Positions 17,985 to 27,885 are shown, counted from the stretch's first letter. The stretch: DNA of 64,000 nucleotides from Paenibacillus zeisoli (GCF_003994465.1 NZ_RZNX01000001.1:1186915-1250914), one strand, 5' to 3'. The notes: generated by a model not told the origin, from the letters alone. Numbers and translations: made by a program.

Positions 17985-19112
17985 CTAGATCAAGGATGGA
18001 CGCAGCAGCACCTTGATTCCTTTCGGAACATGAACGGCCACGACCGCCCCTGATTCTCCGTTAACCTTGATCCAGCCAAGTCCGGAAATGAAGATATCGC
18101 TCCGGCTTCCCCGCGGAATCCGGAATTCATGTCTTGTCCATGCTGGAAGCTTGCTGATCTCGTCGCGGTTCGGAGGAGACAGCATTTCCCCGGCATGCTT
18201 CTCAAACAGCTCATCCGCTCGCTCCAGCTTGGTCCGGTGGATCGGCATCTTGCCGCTGACGAAGCAGGTGAAGGACTGATGATCGCCTTGTATAAAGTCA
18301 AAACGGCCAAATCCGCCGAAATAAAGCGTCTGTCCTTCGTTTAGCTGATAGACGATCGGCTTAAGCGGCTTGTCGGCCATAATTACAGACAAGTCTTTGG
18401 GGCCAATGAGCTCACTGTAACGCGAAGGATACATAATCCCTGGTGTATCAATGATATACTGCCCATCGTCCAGCGGAATATTGACCATATCCAAGGTCGT
18501 CCCCGGATAACGTGAAGTGGTCAGCTCTTGATCCAGATCACTATAATCGCGAATCAAACGGTTAATCAGTGTGGATTTGCCCACATTAGTAGCGCCAACG
18601 ACGTAGACATCCCGGTCTCCCCGATACTGCTCCACCGCCTCAAGCAGGCGGTCAAACCCCTTGTTCTGCTTGGCACTGCAGAAGATGATATCCTGAGTCC
18701 TAAGTCCAAGCTCCTTCGCCTGCTTCTGAACCCAGTTCAACAGCTTGTTCCAATTCGTTACCTTCGGAAGCAGGTCAATCTTGTTCACAGCCAGCAGCAC
18801 GGGATTAGTGCCAACAAACCGCTGTAAGCCTCCAATTACACTGCCCTCAAAATCAAAAATATCCACGATGTGGATGACAAGTGCATCCTTCTCTCCAATC
18901 TGACTGAGCAGACGAAGGAATTCATCCTGCTCTACAGTTACAGATGAGGATTCATTGTAATTCTTGATTCTGAAGCAGCGCTGGCAAATGACCGGTTCAC
19001 GTTCCAATGCCTGCACTGGAAGGTAACCGGGCTTGTTCGCATCTTCATTCTGCAGCTTCACGCCGCATCCGCTGCACTTTCTCCCTTCCGGGAAAAGCGG
19101 TCCTTCTGTCAT
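17985..19112 (-). CDS. yqeH: Ribosome biogenesis GTPase YqeH
   Basis: Circularly permuted GTPase needed for 30S assembly. The N-terminal zinc finger has CSGCG and CQRC pairs. The permuted G motifs run G4 (NKIDLL), then G5 (CSAK), G1 (GATNVGKSTLIN) and G3 (DTPG). 375 residues. The ATG at 19112 shares its A with the yqeG stop codon (TAATG) and has GGAGGA upstream, so I prefer it to the longer reading. Confidence 0.94.
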   Translation of the reverse strand: MTEGPLFPEGRKCSGCGVKLQNEDANKPGYLPVQALEREPVICQRCFRIKNYNESSSVTVEQDEFLRLLSQIGEKDALVIHIVDIFDFEGSVIGGLQRFVGTNPVLLAVNKIDLLPKVTNWNKLLNWVQKQAKELGLRTQDIIFCSAKQNKGFDRLLEAVEQYRGDRDVYVVGATNVGKSTLINRLIRDYSDLDQELTTSRYPGTTLDMVNIPLDDGQYIIDTPGIMYPSRYSELIGPKDLSVIMADKPLKPIVYQLNEGQTLYFGGFGRFDFIQGDHQSFTCFVSGKMPIHRTKLERADELFEKHAGEMLSPPNRDEISKLPAWTRHEFRIPRGSRSDIFISGLGWIKVNGESGAVVAVHVPKGIKVLLRPSLI

Positions 19113-19636
19113 TAGTTCTTGTCCTCCTCGGTCCATACTCCAACTTTACGCAAACGACTTTGAACGATACGTTCTACCCGGCGATTGAACCGGGTGACGA
19201 AGCCTTCATCTTCAAGGGCAATCGGCTGAACCAGCACCGTATACAGGCCCATGCGATTCCCTCCATAGACATCGGTAAGCAGTTGATCACCGACCACAAC
19301 CGTCTCACTCGGCTTATATCCGAGCAGCCCCAGGGCTTTATGAAAGGGTATATTGGATGGCTTCCTGGCTTTGTGAATGAATTCAATATTTAAAGGGGTG
19401 GCAAATGAAGACACCCGTCCCAAATTATTGTTTGACACGATCACAAGTTTAAAACCATGCTGTTTCACTTTTTCAAACCATTCTACAAGGATGGGTGTTG
19501 CCGAAGGTTCTTTCGCACCTACAAGCGTATTATCCAGGTCTGTAATGATGGCCCGGTAGCCAGAGGCATAGAGTCCCTCCAGATCAATATCAAACACCGT
19601 GTTCACCCTAAGTTTGGGCATCAACTTCTCAAACAA
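19112..19636 (-). CDS. yqeG: HAD-family phosphatase YqeG
   Basis: A 174-residue HAD superfamily (subfamily IIIA) hydrolase with motif I ITDLDNTLV, motif II VSNN, and motif III KPxx/VVVGDQLLTDVYGGN. First gene of the yqe operon. The start is TTG at 19636, 8 bases after GAGGTG. The physiological substrate is unknown, although related proteins act on phosphatidylglycerophosphate in plants and cyanobacteria. Confidence 0.9.
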   Translation of the reverse strand: MFEKLMPKLRVNTVFDIDLEGLYASGYRAIITDLDNTLVGAKEPSATPILVEWFEKVKQHGFKLVIVSNNNLGRVSSFATPLNIEFIHKARKPSNIPFHKALGLLGYKPSETVVVGDQLLTDVYGGNRMGLYTVLVQPIALEDEGFVTRFNRRVERIVQSRLRKVGVWTEEDKN

Positions 19637-19689
19637 ATGTCGTCACCTCAGTTTCTACGACAAACTATACCATAATCTTTCTTTATAGT

Positions 19690-19732
19690 AAAAAAGAAAC
19701 GCCCCGGAAAAAGTGCTTCCCGAGGCTTCCTA
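19690..19732 (-). terminator. Terminator of the transglutaminase operon
   Basis: On the minus strand GAAGCCTCGG pairs imperfectly with CCGGGGCGTTTC and is followed by six T residues, just past the stop at 19747. Confidence 0.7.
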
Positions 19733-19746
19733 ATTGGATGATTGCA

Positions 19747-21960
19747 TTAGTGTGAATAGGTCTTTTTCAAAGATCTGCTTATATTCTGCAGCATCACCTG
19801 AAGGGCTCTCCAATCCTGCTCCGAGACGGCATGCGGACTGTACTTCGCCTTCTCAAATTGCAGCAGCAGCTCATCAAATGGCGAGGCCATATCAGGAGCA
19901 TCGTCTTTCCACCGGGTAACTGCTTCACGAAGAGTCTCATGCTCTTCTCTGGTAAATCCCCGTCTTCTCATAAAGCTCAGCCAGCGGCCTGTCTCTACCA
20001 CAACTTTTTCTCCGGAGGTCAGTTCACGACCTTTTCTCACACGAAGATAGGCATAGTACAGAGCGCTGCGGTATCTCCACAAGAGATACCCACCGAGAAT
20101 TAGCAGTATACCTGCCGTGATCGATAAGAACCAGCGAAGGAATGCTGAGTTCGTCTGAGGTGCAGACGCGGCTTCTGGTTCAACGTCTTCAGGTTCAGCT
20201 GAAGCCGGCTCCGCGGGCTGGTTATCCATCTCGTCGTCGGCCGTATTCAGTGGAGCGTCAAAACCCGGTGTAGCCTCAAACGTAACCCAGCCATAGTCTT
20301 CGCCAAAATACACTTCGGCCCAAGAATGGGCATCCGCATTGGTTACCATATAGGGACCCGTGGGTTCATTGGTCAGATTCTCCGGACCTTGGTATTCCTG
20401 ATGTCCTGTGGAGAAACCTTTAACCCATCTGGCGGGCAGACCGATTGAACGGGCCATAGTCACCATTGAGGTGGAGAAGTAGTCGCAATAGCCCTCTTTG
20501 ATATCGAACAAGAAGCCTTCCACCAGGTCCTTATGGACTTTGCGGGTGAGGTCCGGGGTATTGGTGTACGTGTAGGTGGTCTTGAGATAATCCTGCAGCA
20601 GTACCATTTTCTCATAAGGGGTCTTTCCCTTTGCGGTTACCTTCTCAGCAAGCTGCTTCACACTGTCCGGGAAGTCAGGGTCCAGCTGAACATACTTGCC
20701 GTCAACTCCATTAGGATAAAGTGCCTTATAACTGGCGCTTCGCAGCTCATTCAGCGGAATAACCGGCATCTCGGACACCACTTTGTAGACGGACGGATAG
20801 CCGGCATTTTTCGCATTTCGGTCAAAGCCATTCCATTTCACAGATCTGTCTTCGGGATACCATCTAGCTAATGGAGCCTTGGCTTTCTCCTCATCATTAA
20901 GCAGGCTAATATGAGAGATGGAATAGGCTCCGAATAGAACCGGATAGCTTCGCTTCCCGCTCATTACAATCGTCTGCTCTACCTTCTCGGTCTTCACCTT
21001 TCTTCCCAGACTGTAGAAACTCATGGACTGATCCAGAATATCAACCGTTCCATCCTCGGTACGATCCTGAGGCTCCACCCAGCCCGTACCGGTGTAGATG
21101 TCTCGGGTCTCTCCCCGCCAATAAGCGGCCTTAGGTGAAGTTACCGTCATGACGGTACTGTAGTCGAAATTAAATCCGCCACCAAGTTTTGAATCATCCC
21201 GGCTGTAACCTGAAGCAGACTGCCCAGTCTTCTCAGCCGTTTCCTTCACCTTCACATTATTGTTCCCCTGCGCGTTCTGCCAGGCCGAGTAAGGGTCAGT
21301 CAGCAGAGGAGCCACCTCAGGCATATTCACCCCAACCAGCAGCACACAAGAGAACACGACCACAATATTTACGAACACTCTGAATGGATACATCCGCAAG
21401 TGGTACCAGCCTTGAGGATATTTAATCTGATACCTGCGGAAATGAAAGCTGACCAGCCAACCAAGTCCGGCGAAGACCGTCCAGGCCACCTGTGTCCACA
21501 AATAATAGCTGGTGAACGAGTCCAGAATAGCGAAGGTAACGATATTGATTCCTGTAAATAGAAAGATAAAGCCGCGATAATCTGCAAGCCGAATCGCCAG
21601 CTCAAATAGTCCCCATGCCGGCAGAGAGAACCAGATATATGGATCCAGGCTTTTCATGAACTGGATGATTCCAATAGGCAGCAGAGGTCCATCTGTAACG
21701 AAAACATCATAGGAAGATAACACAGAATAATGAATAATGGCGATAACGACACTTTTCACGATCCATTTCAGCCACCTGTTAAAAGGCAATACGATCTCGG
21801 CAGCAGCCGAGGCAATCAACACATCCAGGACCAGCACCGAGGTCTCATCGTACCAGATCGGCTTGACGAAATTGATCCATTGTACCGCCATAACCATGAC
21901 CCAAATAATACAAAATATGAAATACCATGAGTACTGTACTCTCTTGAAGCTGTTAATCAT
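19747..21960 (-). CDS. Membrane transglutaminase-like protein (TgpA/YebA type)
   Basis: 737 residues: about six N-terminal membrane helices (residues 10-220), a large outside domain with a transglutaminase-like core, one more membrane helix (FLRWFLSITAGILLILGGYLLW) and a C-terminal DUF4129-like cytoplasmic tail. The catalytic Cys lies in KEGYCDYFSTSMV (about residue 490), His in NADAHSWAEVYF (about 544), then GWVTFEATPG. The family's substrate is unproven. Third gene of a MoxR-DUF58-TGase operon (yeaC-yeaD-yebA in Bacillus subtilis); its ATG overlaps the DUF58 stop by 8 bases. Confidence 0.9.
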   Translation of the reverse strand: MINSFKRVQYSWYFIFCIIWVMVMAVQWINFVKPIWYDETSVLVLDVLIASAAAEIVLPFNRWLKWIVKSVVIAIIHYSVLSSYDVFVTDGPLLPIGIIQFMKSLDPYIWFSLPAWGLFELAIRLADYRGFIFLFTGINIVTFAILDSFTSYYLWTQVAWTVFAGLGWLVSFHFRRYQIKYPQGWYHLRMYPFRVFVNIVVVFSCVLLVGVNMPEVAPLLTDPYSAWQNAQGNNNVKVKETAEKTGQSASGYSRDDSKLGGGFNFDYSTVMTVTSPKAAYWRGETRDIYTGTGWVEPQDRTEDGTVDILDQSMSFYSLGRKVKTEKVEQTIVMSGKRSYPVLFGAYSISHISLLNDEEKAKAPLARWYPEDRSVKWNGFDRNAKNAGYPSVYKVVSEMPVIPLNELRSASYKALYPNGVDGKYVQLDPDFPDSVKQLAEKVTAKGKTPYEKMVLLQDYLKTTYTYTNTPDLTRKVHKDLVEGFLFDIKEGYCDYFSTSMVTMARSIGLPARWVKGFSTGHQEYQGPENLTNEPTGPYMVTNADAHSWAEVYFGEDYGWVTFEATPGFDAPLNTADDEMDNQPAEPASAEPEDVEPEAASAPQTNSAFLRWFLSITAGILLILGGYLLWRYRSALYYAYLRVRKGRELTSGEKVVVETGRWLSFMRRRGFTREEHETLREAVTRWKDDAPDMASPFDELLLQFEKAKYSPHAVSEQDWRALQVMLQNISRSLKKTYSH

Positions 21961-23155
21961 AACGTCCTCCTCTCATGGATACAGGAAGCTCCTGTAGAGA
22001 AGGAACAACAATCCCCCGCAGCCCTTGCTGACGTAAAGAAGTTAAGAAACGGCCATCCTGCGGCGCTTCACCAATAAATATATGATAAGGGGACATCTGA
22101 TTGGACTTCGCCCACTGCAGGGTCTCCACTATCTCTTTGTCAGTCCGGGAAGAAATAAGCACAAAGAATGTACCGGGTGCAAATAGTTCTTTTTTGCCTG
22201 CCAGTCTTTCCTTTAAACTCCCCTGGCCATCAGCCTTAAGGTCCACCAAATGCTGCACCATCCGCTGCCGGTCTGCGGTGTTGTTCATCGGGAGAAATCC
22301 CTTAAAGCTGCTTCCTAGTGTGCACATGCCAATGCTTATGCGCTCTCTCGCACTGTAATCCAGCAAGGAGGCTGCCGTGGATATGGCAAGCTCGAATTCG
22401 GCCGGGTCCGGATAACTGTTCAGACCCGCGTCCAGCACCAGTACGGTCTTCGGAAGTGATTCATGCTCAAACTCCTTGGATTTCCAGCTTCCCGTCTTCG
22501 CTGTAGCGTTCCAGTGAATTCTCGACAACCGGTCACCATATACGTATTCCCTTACTCCATTAATCTGGGTTGTCTCACGCCGAGACAACGACTGGGCATT
22601 CTCCGGACCCGCAAACCGGGAGTTACGGTCGGTTAAATGCCAATAGGGAATAAATACGGTTCTCGGCAGCACGTAGAATTCACCTTTGAAATCAAATGTG
22701 CGTGTATGCTTGATGAGCCCGAAGATATCTTCTGCATGGCATTCGGTCTCGGCAAATGAATACCTGCCCCGCTCCAAAGGCGGTGTCTGGAAGGAGATCT
22801 CTGCTCCTGAGCGGAAGCGGGGAATTACACTCTCTTCAAAAGCCCAGGAACCGCCGCTGTGCCGCTTTAACATCTCGCGGACCACAATAAATGGATGAGG
22901 CGCCCAGCCGCGATGCTCCAGGTTCAGCTTGACATGGACCTGATCTCCCGCTTGCATCTGGCCTCCCAAGCCTCCGTCCATAGACAGGGAGCGCGTTCCA
23001 CTCATCTTCTTCAGACCGATCCAGCTGCAAAGAATCCAGTAGACCATCAGGATCGTTACCATCATCAGCAGCATGATCGAGGTCTTGCCGCCTTGATATA
23101 CGGTGTACAACAGGCATACCAACCACAATAACCCCGGTCTCCATAATCGCTTCAT
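21953..23155 (-). CDS. DUF58 domain protein (YeaD type)
   Basis: 400 residues with two N-terminal membrane helices and a C-terminal DUF58 domain, a von Willebrand A-like fold (RETTQINGVREYVYGDRLSR, then HWNATAKTG and VLVLDAGLNSY). These proteins are regularly encoded with MoxR ATPases and are thought to act with them in assembly or maturation of surface or enzyme complexes. Start at MKRLWRP with GGGAGG 8 bases upstream. Confidence 0.9.
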   Translation of the reverse strand: MKRLWRPGLLWLVCLLYTVYQGGKTSIMLLMMVTILMVYWILCSWIGLKKMSGTRSLSMDGGLGGQMQAGDQVHVKLNLEHRGWAPHPFIVVREMLKRHSGGSWAFEESVIPRFRSGAEISFQTPPLERGRYSFAETECHAEDIFGLIKHTRTFDFKGEFYVLPRTVFIPYWHLTDRNSRFAGPENAQSLSRRETTQINGVREYVYGDRLSRIHWNATAKTGSWKSKEFEHESLPKTVLVLDAGLNSYPDPAEFELAISTAASLLDYSARERISIGMCTLGSSFKGFLPMNNTADRQRMVQHLVDLKADGQGSLKERLAGKKELFAPGTFFVLISSRTDKEIVETLQWAKSNQMSPYHIFIGEAPQDGRFLTSLRQQGLRGIVVPSLQELPVSMRGGRYD

Positions 23156-23198
23156 CCCTGATCCTCCCTTTAAAGCCGATAAGCTTCGATCCACAGGC

Positions 23199-24155
23199 TT
23201 ATCGCTCCACAGAAACCGGGACGTAGACTTGTCTAAGAATATTCTGCAAGACCGTGTCCGCGTTCAGGCTGTCCAGTCTTGCTTCCGGGCGAAGTAGAAT
23301 CCGGTGACCCAGAACAAAGGGAGCCAGAGTCTTGATATCATCAGGAAGAACATAGCTTCGTTCACTCAGGAATGCATACGCTTTCACTGCATTAAGAAAC
23401 GCTAGGGAAGCCCTTGGACTGGCACCAAGCAATACACCCTCATGTTCCCGGGTACGACGCACGATCTCCAGCAGATAATTCAGCACTGCATCATCCATAT
23501 GCACATGCCTAACTTCTTCTTGGATACGGGCAATTTCGTCCATCTGTGTCACAGGCTCAAGCTGATCTACAGGCTGTCCCTTCTGGTGGGAGTGGAGCAT
23601 GGATCTCTCGGTATTCTCATCCGGGTACCCCATACGAAGCTTCATCATGAAACGGTCGAGCTGGGCTTCAGGCAGCATATATGTTCCTTCAAAATCAATC
23701 GGGTTCTGGGTTGCGCACAGCATAAATGGATTTGGCAGCCCATAGGTCACTCCATCCACCGTTACATTTCGCTCTTCCATAACCTCAAGCAGGGCCGACT
23801 GCGTCTTCGTGGTTGCCCGGTTAATCTCATCGGCAAGAAGAATATTAGTCATTACAGGGCCTGGCCGAAATACGAAGCGTTCTTCATGCGGGTGAAATAC
23901 GGAGACCCCCGTAATATCACTTGGGAGAATATCAGGATTACACTGGATTCTCCGGTATTCCCCATTCATGGATCTGGCCAGAGCCTTGATCAGCTGGGTT
24001 TTCCCCGTCCCTGGCACATCTTCAATCAGAACATGCCCTCCGGCAAAGAGTGAAGTCAACAAGAGCTTTATTTCAAAGGATTTCCCTAATATACATGATT
24101 CCAGATTTGATTTGATGGCTGTAACGATCTGTACGGATTCTCTCATCAACGTCAT
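23199..24155 (-). CDS. MoxR-family AAA+ ATPase (YeaC type)
   Basis: 318 residues; Walker A DVPGTGKTQLIK, Walker B LLADEINRA and sensor TQNPIDFEGTYMLPEAQLDRF are intact. First gene of the operon; GAGGAGG precedes the ATG. Likely a chaperone-like partner of the DUF58 protein. Confidence 0.93.
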   Translation of the reverse strand: MTLMRESVQIVTAIKSNLESCILGKSFEIKLLLTSLFAGGHVLIEDVPGTGKTQLIKALARSMNGEYRRIQCNPDILPSDITGVSVFHPHEERFVFRPGPVMTNILLADEINRATTKTQSALLEVMEERNVTVDGVTYGLPNPFMLCATQNPIDFEGTYMLPEAQLDRFMMKLRMGYPDENTERSMLHSHQKGQPVDQLEPVTQMDEIARIQEEVRHVHMDDAVLNYLLEIVRRTREHEGVLLGASPRASLAFLNAVKAYAFLSERSYVLPDDIKTLAPFVLGHRILLRPEARLDSLNADTVLQNILRQVYVPVSVER

Positions 24156-24364
24156 GCCTGACTTTCCTCCTCATCAAAATAAGTTCACAAAATTACAATA
24201 TACATTAAGCCTGTATATATCTTCCTATTGTACATGATGTAACTGGCCTGCGTACAGTTCCATCGCTTACCAAACGTATTGGAGCAAATTCCAAAAATAC
24301 GCCAGGGATGCATGGCTCTGTTCGTTTAGCATGGGTCAGAACACCTGCTAAGGCTTTTTTACAC

Positions 24365-24416
24365 AAAAAAAGAGGTGCCTCCCGCAGCCATTTGTTTGGC
24401 TGTTGGTGCACCCCTA
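24365..24416 (-). terminator. Terminator of the spoVAE-type gene
   Basis: On the minus strand AGGGGTGC pairs with GCACCTCT, with a nested CAGCC/GGCTG stem, followed by a T run. The gap 24156-24364 otherwise shows no gene. Confidence 0.75.
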
Positions 24417-24429
24417 AGCTAGTCGATTC

Positions 24430-24780
24430 TTATCCTTTGGGACGAACAATTAATGCAGCAAGGAACGAGAATATGATCGCAGAGGAAATCCCTGCGCTTG
24501 TTACCTCAAATATCCCGGTAACTATCCCGATCCATCCATCCTTTTGCAGTTCTGTCATAGCTCCGTGAACAAGTGCGTTCCCGAAGCTAGTAATCGGAAC
24601 CGAGGCGCCGGCACCCGCAAATTTGACCAAAGGTTCATACCAGCCAAATGCATCCATGAGCGCTCCAATGACCACTAGTGTGCTCATCGTATGAGCCGGT
24701 GTAAGCTTAAATACGTCAAACATAAGCTGACCAACGACACAAAATAAACCTCCAATAATAAATGCCCAGAGAAATATCAT
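24430..24780 (-). CDS. spoVAE: Stage V sporulation protein AE (SpoVAEb type)
   Basis: Membrane protein of 116 residues with four hydrophobic segments; the sequence VVGQLMFDVFKLTPAHTMSTLVVIGA and SFGNALVHGAMTELQKDGWIG is characteristic of SpoVAEb. SpoVA proteins form the spore channel for dipicolinic acid. A clear GAAGGAGGGG site precedes the ATG. Unlike the usual spoVA operon no SpoVAC or SpoVAD gene is adjacent, so this is a lone copy, probably an extra paralogue. Confidence 0.88.
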   Translation of the reverse strand: MIFLWAFIIGGLFCVVGQLMFDVFKLTPAHTMSTLVVIGALMDAFGWYEPLVKFAGAGASVPITSFGNALVHGAMTELQKDGWIGIVTGIFEVTSAGISSAIIFSFLAALIVRPKG

Positions 24781-24890
24781 CTACTCGCCCCTCCTTCAAA
24801 AATTGTCGCAGTAACTCGTCCCCATCATTATTTGTCAGTGCGTGGATTGTTATGATTGGTAAATCATCCATATACCCAAGCTAAACCTAA

Positions 24891-24920
24891 AAAAAACAGC
24901 CTCCGGCAGGAGGCTGTTTA
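24891..24920 (-). terminator. Terminator of the 36-residue gene
   Basis: AAACAGCCTCC pairs perfectly with GGAGGCTGTTT around TGCC and is followed by a T run on the minus strand. It overlaps the stop codon of the small gene. The hairpin is near-symmetrical, but there is no plus-strand gene before it. Confidence 0.85.
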
Positions 24921-25028
24921 GTACATCAGCAGCAGACGAGACTGTCTTTCAAAAAAATAGAGCACAATAACAAGTAAAATGAACAGCAGACAGATTACAA
25001 GCAGTTTTTTCAATTGTACAATTGTCAT
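24918..25028 (-). CDS. Small single-span membrane protein, 36 residues
   Basis: Not recognised as a named family. ATG at 25028, stop at 24918. The product starts MTIVQLKKLL, has a hydrophobic stretch (LLVICLLFILLVIVLYFF) and a short basic C-terminus ending in LLLMY. A GGGGGGA stretch lies 9 bases before the ATG as a possible SD. A perfect intrinsic terminator begins inside the stop codon on the same strand, which argues for a real short transcript. It lies between the SpoVAE gene and the divergent M42 peptidase. A role in the envelope or spore is possible but unproven. Confidence 0.55.
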   Translation of the reverse strand: MTIVQLKKLLVICLLFILLVIVLYFFERQSRLLLMY

Positions 25029-25180
25029 GAATTAGATTCCCCCCAAGCAGGACCTTCCCATCACATCGTATGCCGCCGGGAGGCTTATGTGCATGTCTAA
25101 TGACCTTAAGCCGCTGAACTCGACAAGGCGGAATTCGTAGTTCATACTGGAAATATTGAATGAAAGGGGAGTACATAAAA

Positions 25181-26254
25181 ATGAATGAACAAACACTTGA
25201 GCTATTTCGGACTTTGACCGAATTCCCTTCAGCACCTGGCTTTGAACGGGAGCTTCGCAGCTATGTGAAAGAGCAGCTCTCTTCCTATACTGAAGAATTC
25301 GTGCAGGATCGACTCGGAAGTCTGTTCGGTGTTCTCCGTGGAGACGAGCAAGGCCCTAAGGTGATGGTTGCCGGGCATATGGACGAAGTCGGGTTTATGG
25401 TTACCGGCATAAGCCCTAACGGGATGGTCTCCTTCACCCCTCTGGGCGGATGGTGGAGCCAGGCTGTTCTTGCTCAACGGCTTCAGATTATTACCCCCAA
25501 GGGACGTATAGTTGGAGTAGTCGGTTCGATTCCAACTCACCTGATTGATGATGCTATGCGAAGCAAACCTGTAGACCTCAAGACTATGTATCTGGACATT
25601 GGGGCAGACAGCAAGGAGGAGGCTGAGAGCTTCGGAGTACGCCCTGGTCTTCAGATCGTCCCGATCTGTGAGTTCACTCCTCTGGCCAATCCGAAGAAAA
25701 TTATGGCGAAGGCATGGGATAATCGTTACGGGGTCGGTCTCGCCATCGAACTCATGGAGGCCCTTCATCAGGAGAAGCTCCCCAATATTCTGTATGCCGG
25801 GGCCACGGTTCAGGAAGAGCTTGGTCTTCGAGGTGCGCGCACTTCAGCCAATTTGATTCAGCCGGATATCTTCTTCGGACTGGATGCAAGCGCAGCGAAT
25901 GATATGACAGGAGACAAACGGCAATTCGGACAATTGGGCGAGGGTGCCCTGCTCCGTATTTTGGACCCGACAATGCTGACACACCGCGGTTTGGTTGAAT
26001 ATGTACAGGATACAGCCGACACTCACAAAATTAAGTACCAATACTTCGTATCTCCGGGCGGAACGGATGCCGGCCAGGTGCACCTGAGCGGCATCGGCGT
26101 ACCCTCTACAATCATAGGCGTATGTTCGCGTTATATCCACACCTCGTCCTCTATCCTCCATACCGACGATTATGCGGCAGCCAAGGAGTTGTTGATCAAG
26201 CTGGTACGCGGACTGGACCGGACAACACTGAATACGATTCTGGAGCGAAGCTAA
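25181..26254 (+). CDS. M42-family metallopeptidase
   Basis: Cytosolic di-zinc aminopeptidase of the YsdC/FrvX family, 357 residues. Metal ligands are seen in [41 protein letters not shown] and RYIHTSSSI. Start at MNEQTLELF (25181), since AAAGGGGAG sits just before it, inside the longer ORF. Its likely role is peptide turnover; family members were sometimes misnamed endoglucanases. Confidence 0.92.
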   Translation: MNEQTLELFRTLTEFPSAPGFERELRSYVKEQLSSYTEEFVQDRLGSLFGVLRGDEQGPKVMVAGHMDEVGFMVTGISPNGMVSFTPLGGWWSQAVLAQRLQIITPKGRIVGVVGSIPTHLIDDAMRSKPVDLKTMYLDIGADSKEEAESFGVRPGLQIVPICEFTPLANPKKIMAKAWDNRYGVGLAIELMEALHQEKLPNILYAGATVQEELGLRGARTSANLIQPDIFFGLDASAANDMTGDKRQFGQLGEGALLRILDPTMLTHRGLVEYVQDTADTHKIKYQYFVSPGGTDAGQVHLSGIGVPSTIIGVCSRYIHTSSSILHTDDYAAAKELLIKLVRGLDRTTLNTILERS

Positions 26255-26697
26255 GTTCTGAACTTGCGGCAGACTATGCCTTGGCAGCAGTATTTATCCC
26301 GAGTTTCTAAGGCGATTTGCGAATAACCTTGTGTGGGCATCTGTTTTGCCGGGTGGATGGGCACAGCCAGAGACTCCTCGCGCCAAAGCCTTAGAGGGCG
26401 GAATCAAGTTACCATTTACAAACATGGAAGTGTCGCTGATTAAGCGGCACTTCCTTGTTTGCATTTATGAACAGGCTGCACGCAAAGCAACACGTCATCT
26501 TCGGCATTCAGAGGGCGGTCATGCGCGGTTTTCGGACTCGACATGCCGCTCGCCGCACAGCATCAGCGGTGTGGACACGGTAACCTAAATCTCTTCTCCG
26601 CTGCGGAACCGTGCAAGTGGCGCGACCGTGCCTTCCCTACGACAGCAGGTCCTTCCTGCAGTGTCGGCGCCCCATCATCGGCCTAAATTAGTTGGGA
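26255..26697. other. Intergenic region without a supported gene
   Basis: About 440 bases between the M42 peptidase and the MFS gene, converging. A hairpin at 26419-26461 (CAAAC...GGAAGTG...CGC and its mirror) could be a 3' end for either side, but lacks a good T run. The right half is GC-richer than its surroundings. The only ORF through it has no SD and no family look. Confidence 0.5.
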
Positions 26698-27885
26698 TTA
26701 TAAATCAACGCTTTCATGCCCTACTTTCCCTGAATGTCGGAGTGAAGGTTTATGATATAGCGTATATAAAGCTGCGACAAAAGCCAGCATGACAATGACT
26801 CCGCCGAACCAAGCATTGTACGCTGCGGATGAAGTGCGATGGATTACAATACCACCGATGGCCGATCCAGCTGCGATACCCGCATGCAGGGCGGAAAAGT
26901 TAAAGCTCTGTTGAATTTCTGACGTTTCCGGTGCCGTTTCAATCAGATAACTTTGCTGCGCAGGAGCCAATGCCCAACTTGACGCCCCCCAAATAAAGAT
27001 CAGCACTGCAAACAGAGGGAATAGCGAAGCTGTAAAGGGCAAAATGAACAGAGGCAGTGAAAACACGCCGACGATAATCAAAATACTCCGCTTCACGCCA
27101 ATCGTATCCGATAGTATACCGCCGATCATACCGCCCGCCACGGCCGAGGCACCGAAGAAAAAGTAAACGATACTGATCCAGGAAGCCCCCATATGCATGA
27201 TGCTTTCCAGGAATGGCGTAAAGTAGGCGTACAGCGTATAGTGTCCCGCCATCATCAGCAGCGTTACTACATGAGCCCCCGCAACCCGAATATTCTTCAG
27301 CGAGGTAAGCTGCTGGCGGAGCGGCATCACGTGCTGCGGCTCGATCGGCGTCATGAGTTTGTATACAACAAGCAGGGTCAACAAGGCAAAAACGGCAATG
27401 AACAGAAACAGCACACGCCAGCCAAACCGGTCGGCAGCCAGAACGCCCAAAGGAAGGCCGAGTACGATGGCCGAGCTCATGCCCATCGATATGACACCAA
27501 GTACACGAGCTCGGAACTTTTCCGGCACCGATCTTACGGCAATGGTCAGTGACAAGGTTGTAATCAACGAGCCGCTGGCCGCTGTAACAAAACGTGAAAT
27601 CAGCAGAACACCAAAACTCGGGCTCCAAAAAGCAAGCAGGCTTCCAAGGACAAAAACAACCAATGACCATAAATACAGCTTGCGGCGCTCGGCCTTGGAC
27701 GTCAGTGCTATAAGTACAGGCCCGGATATGGCGTATACGAGGGCATAAGCTGTAATGAGCTGACCGGCCGTACTGACAGGGACGCCAAGGTCACCGGCAA
27801 TTTGCGGCAGTACACCGCCTATAATCAATTCTACAAGACCAACGGTGAAGGCAGCGATCGTCAGTACGAGAACTTTAATTTTCAT
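26698..27885 (-). CDS. MFS efflux transporter, DHA1 family
   Basis: About 395 residues with 12 predicted membrane helices. Typical MFS marks are the loop ALTSKAERRKLYLWS after helix 2, and GILSDTIGVKRSILI after helix 8. It resembles the YdhL/PbuE-AraJ type of small-molecule exporters; the substrate cannot be told. Start at MKIKVLVLT (27885) with AAGGAG 12 bases upstream; the upstream extension overlaps the preceding gene. It is the second gene of a pair with the 192-residue protein and probably controlled by the divergent MerR regulator. Confidence 0.88.
   Translation of the reverse strand: MKIKVLVLTIAAFTVGLVELIIGGVLPQIAGDLGVPVSTAGQLITAYALVYAISGPVLIALTSKAERRKLYLWSLVVFVLGSLLAFWSPSFGVLLISRFVTAASGSLITTLSLTIAVRSVPEKFRARVLGVISMGMSSAIVLGLPLGVLAADRFGWRVLFLFIAVFALLTLLVVYKLMTPIEPQHVMPLRQQLTSLKNIRVAGAHVVTLLMMAGHYTLYAYFTPFLESIMHMGASWISIVYFFFGASAVAGGMIGGILSDTIGVKRSILIIVGVFSLPLFILPFTASLFPLFAVLIFIWGASSWALAPAQQSYLIETAPETSEIQQSFNFSALHAGIAAGSAIGGIVIHRTSSAAYNAWFGGVIVMLAFVAALYTLYHKPSLRHSGKVGHESVDL

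Noticed and set aside
23442..24053. 203-codon frame antisense to the MoxR ATPase gene
   Set aside because: It is a mirror of a well-conserved AAA+ gene, without SD or family features.
24337..24362. Hairpin TTAGCA...TGCTAA followed by T residues on the plus strand
   Set aside because: No plus-strand gene lies before it, so a terminator role is not supported.
26331..26588. 85-codon frame past the M42 peptidase
   Set aside because: No SD, spans a hairpin, composition unlike neighbouring genes.
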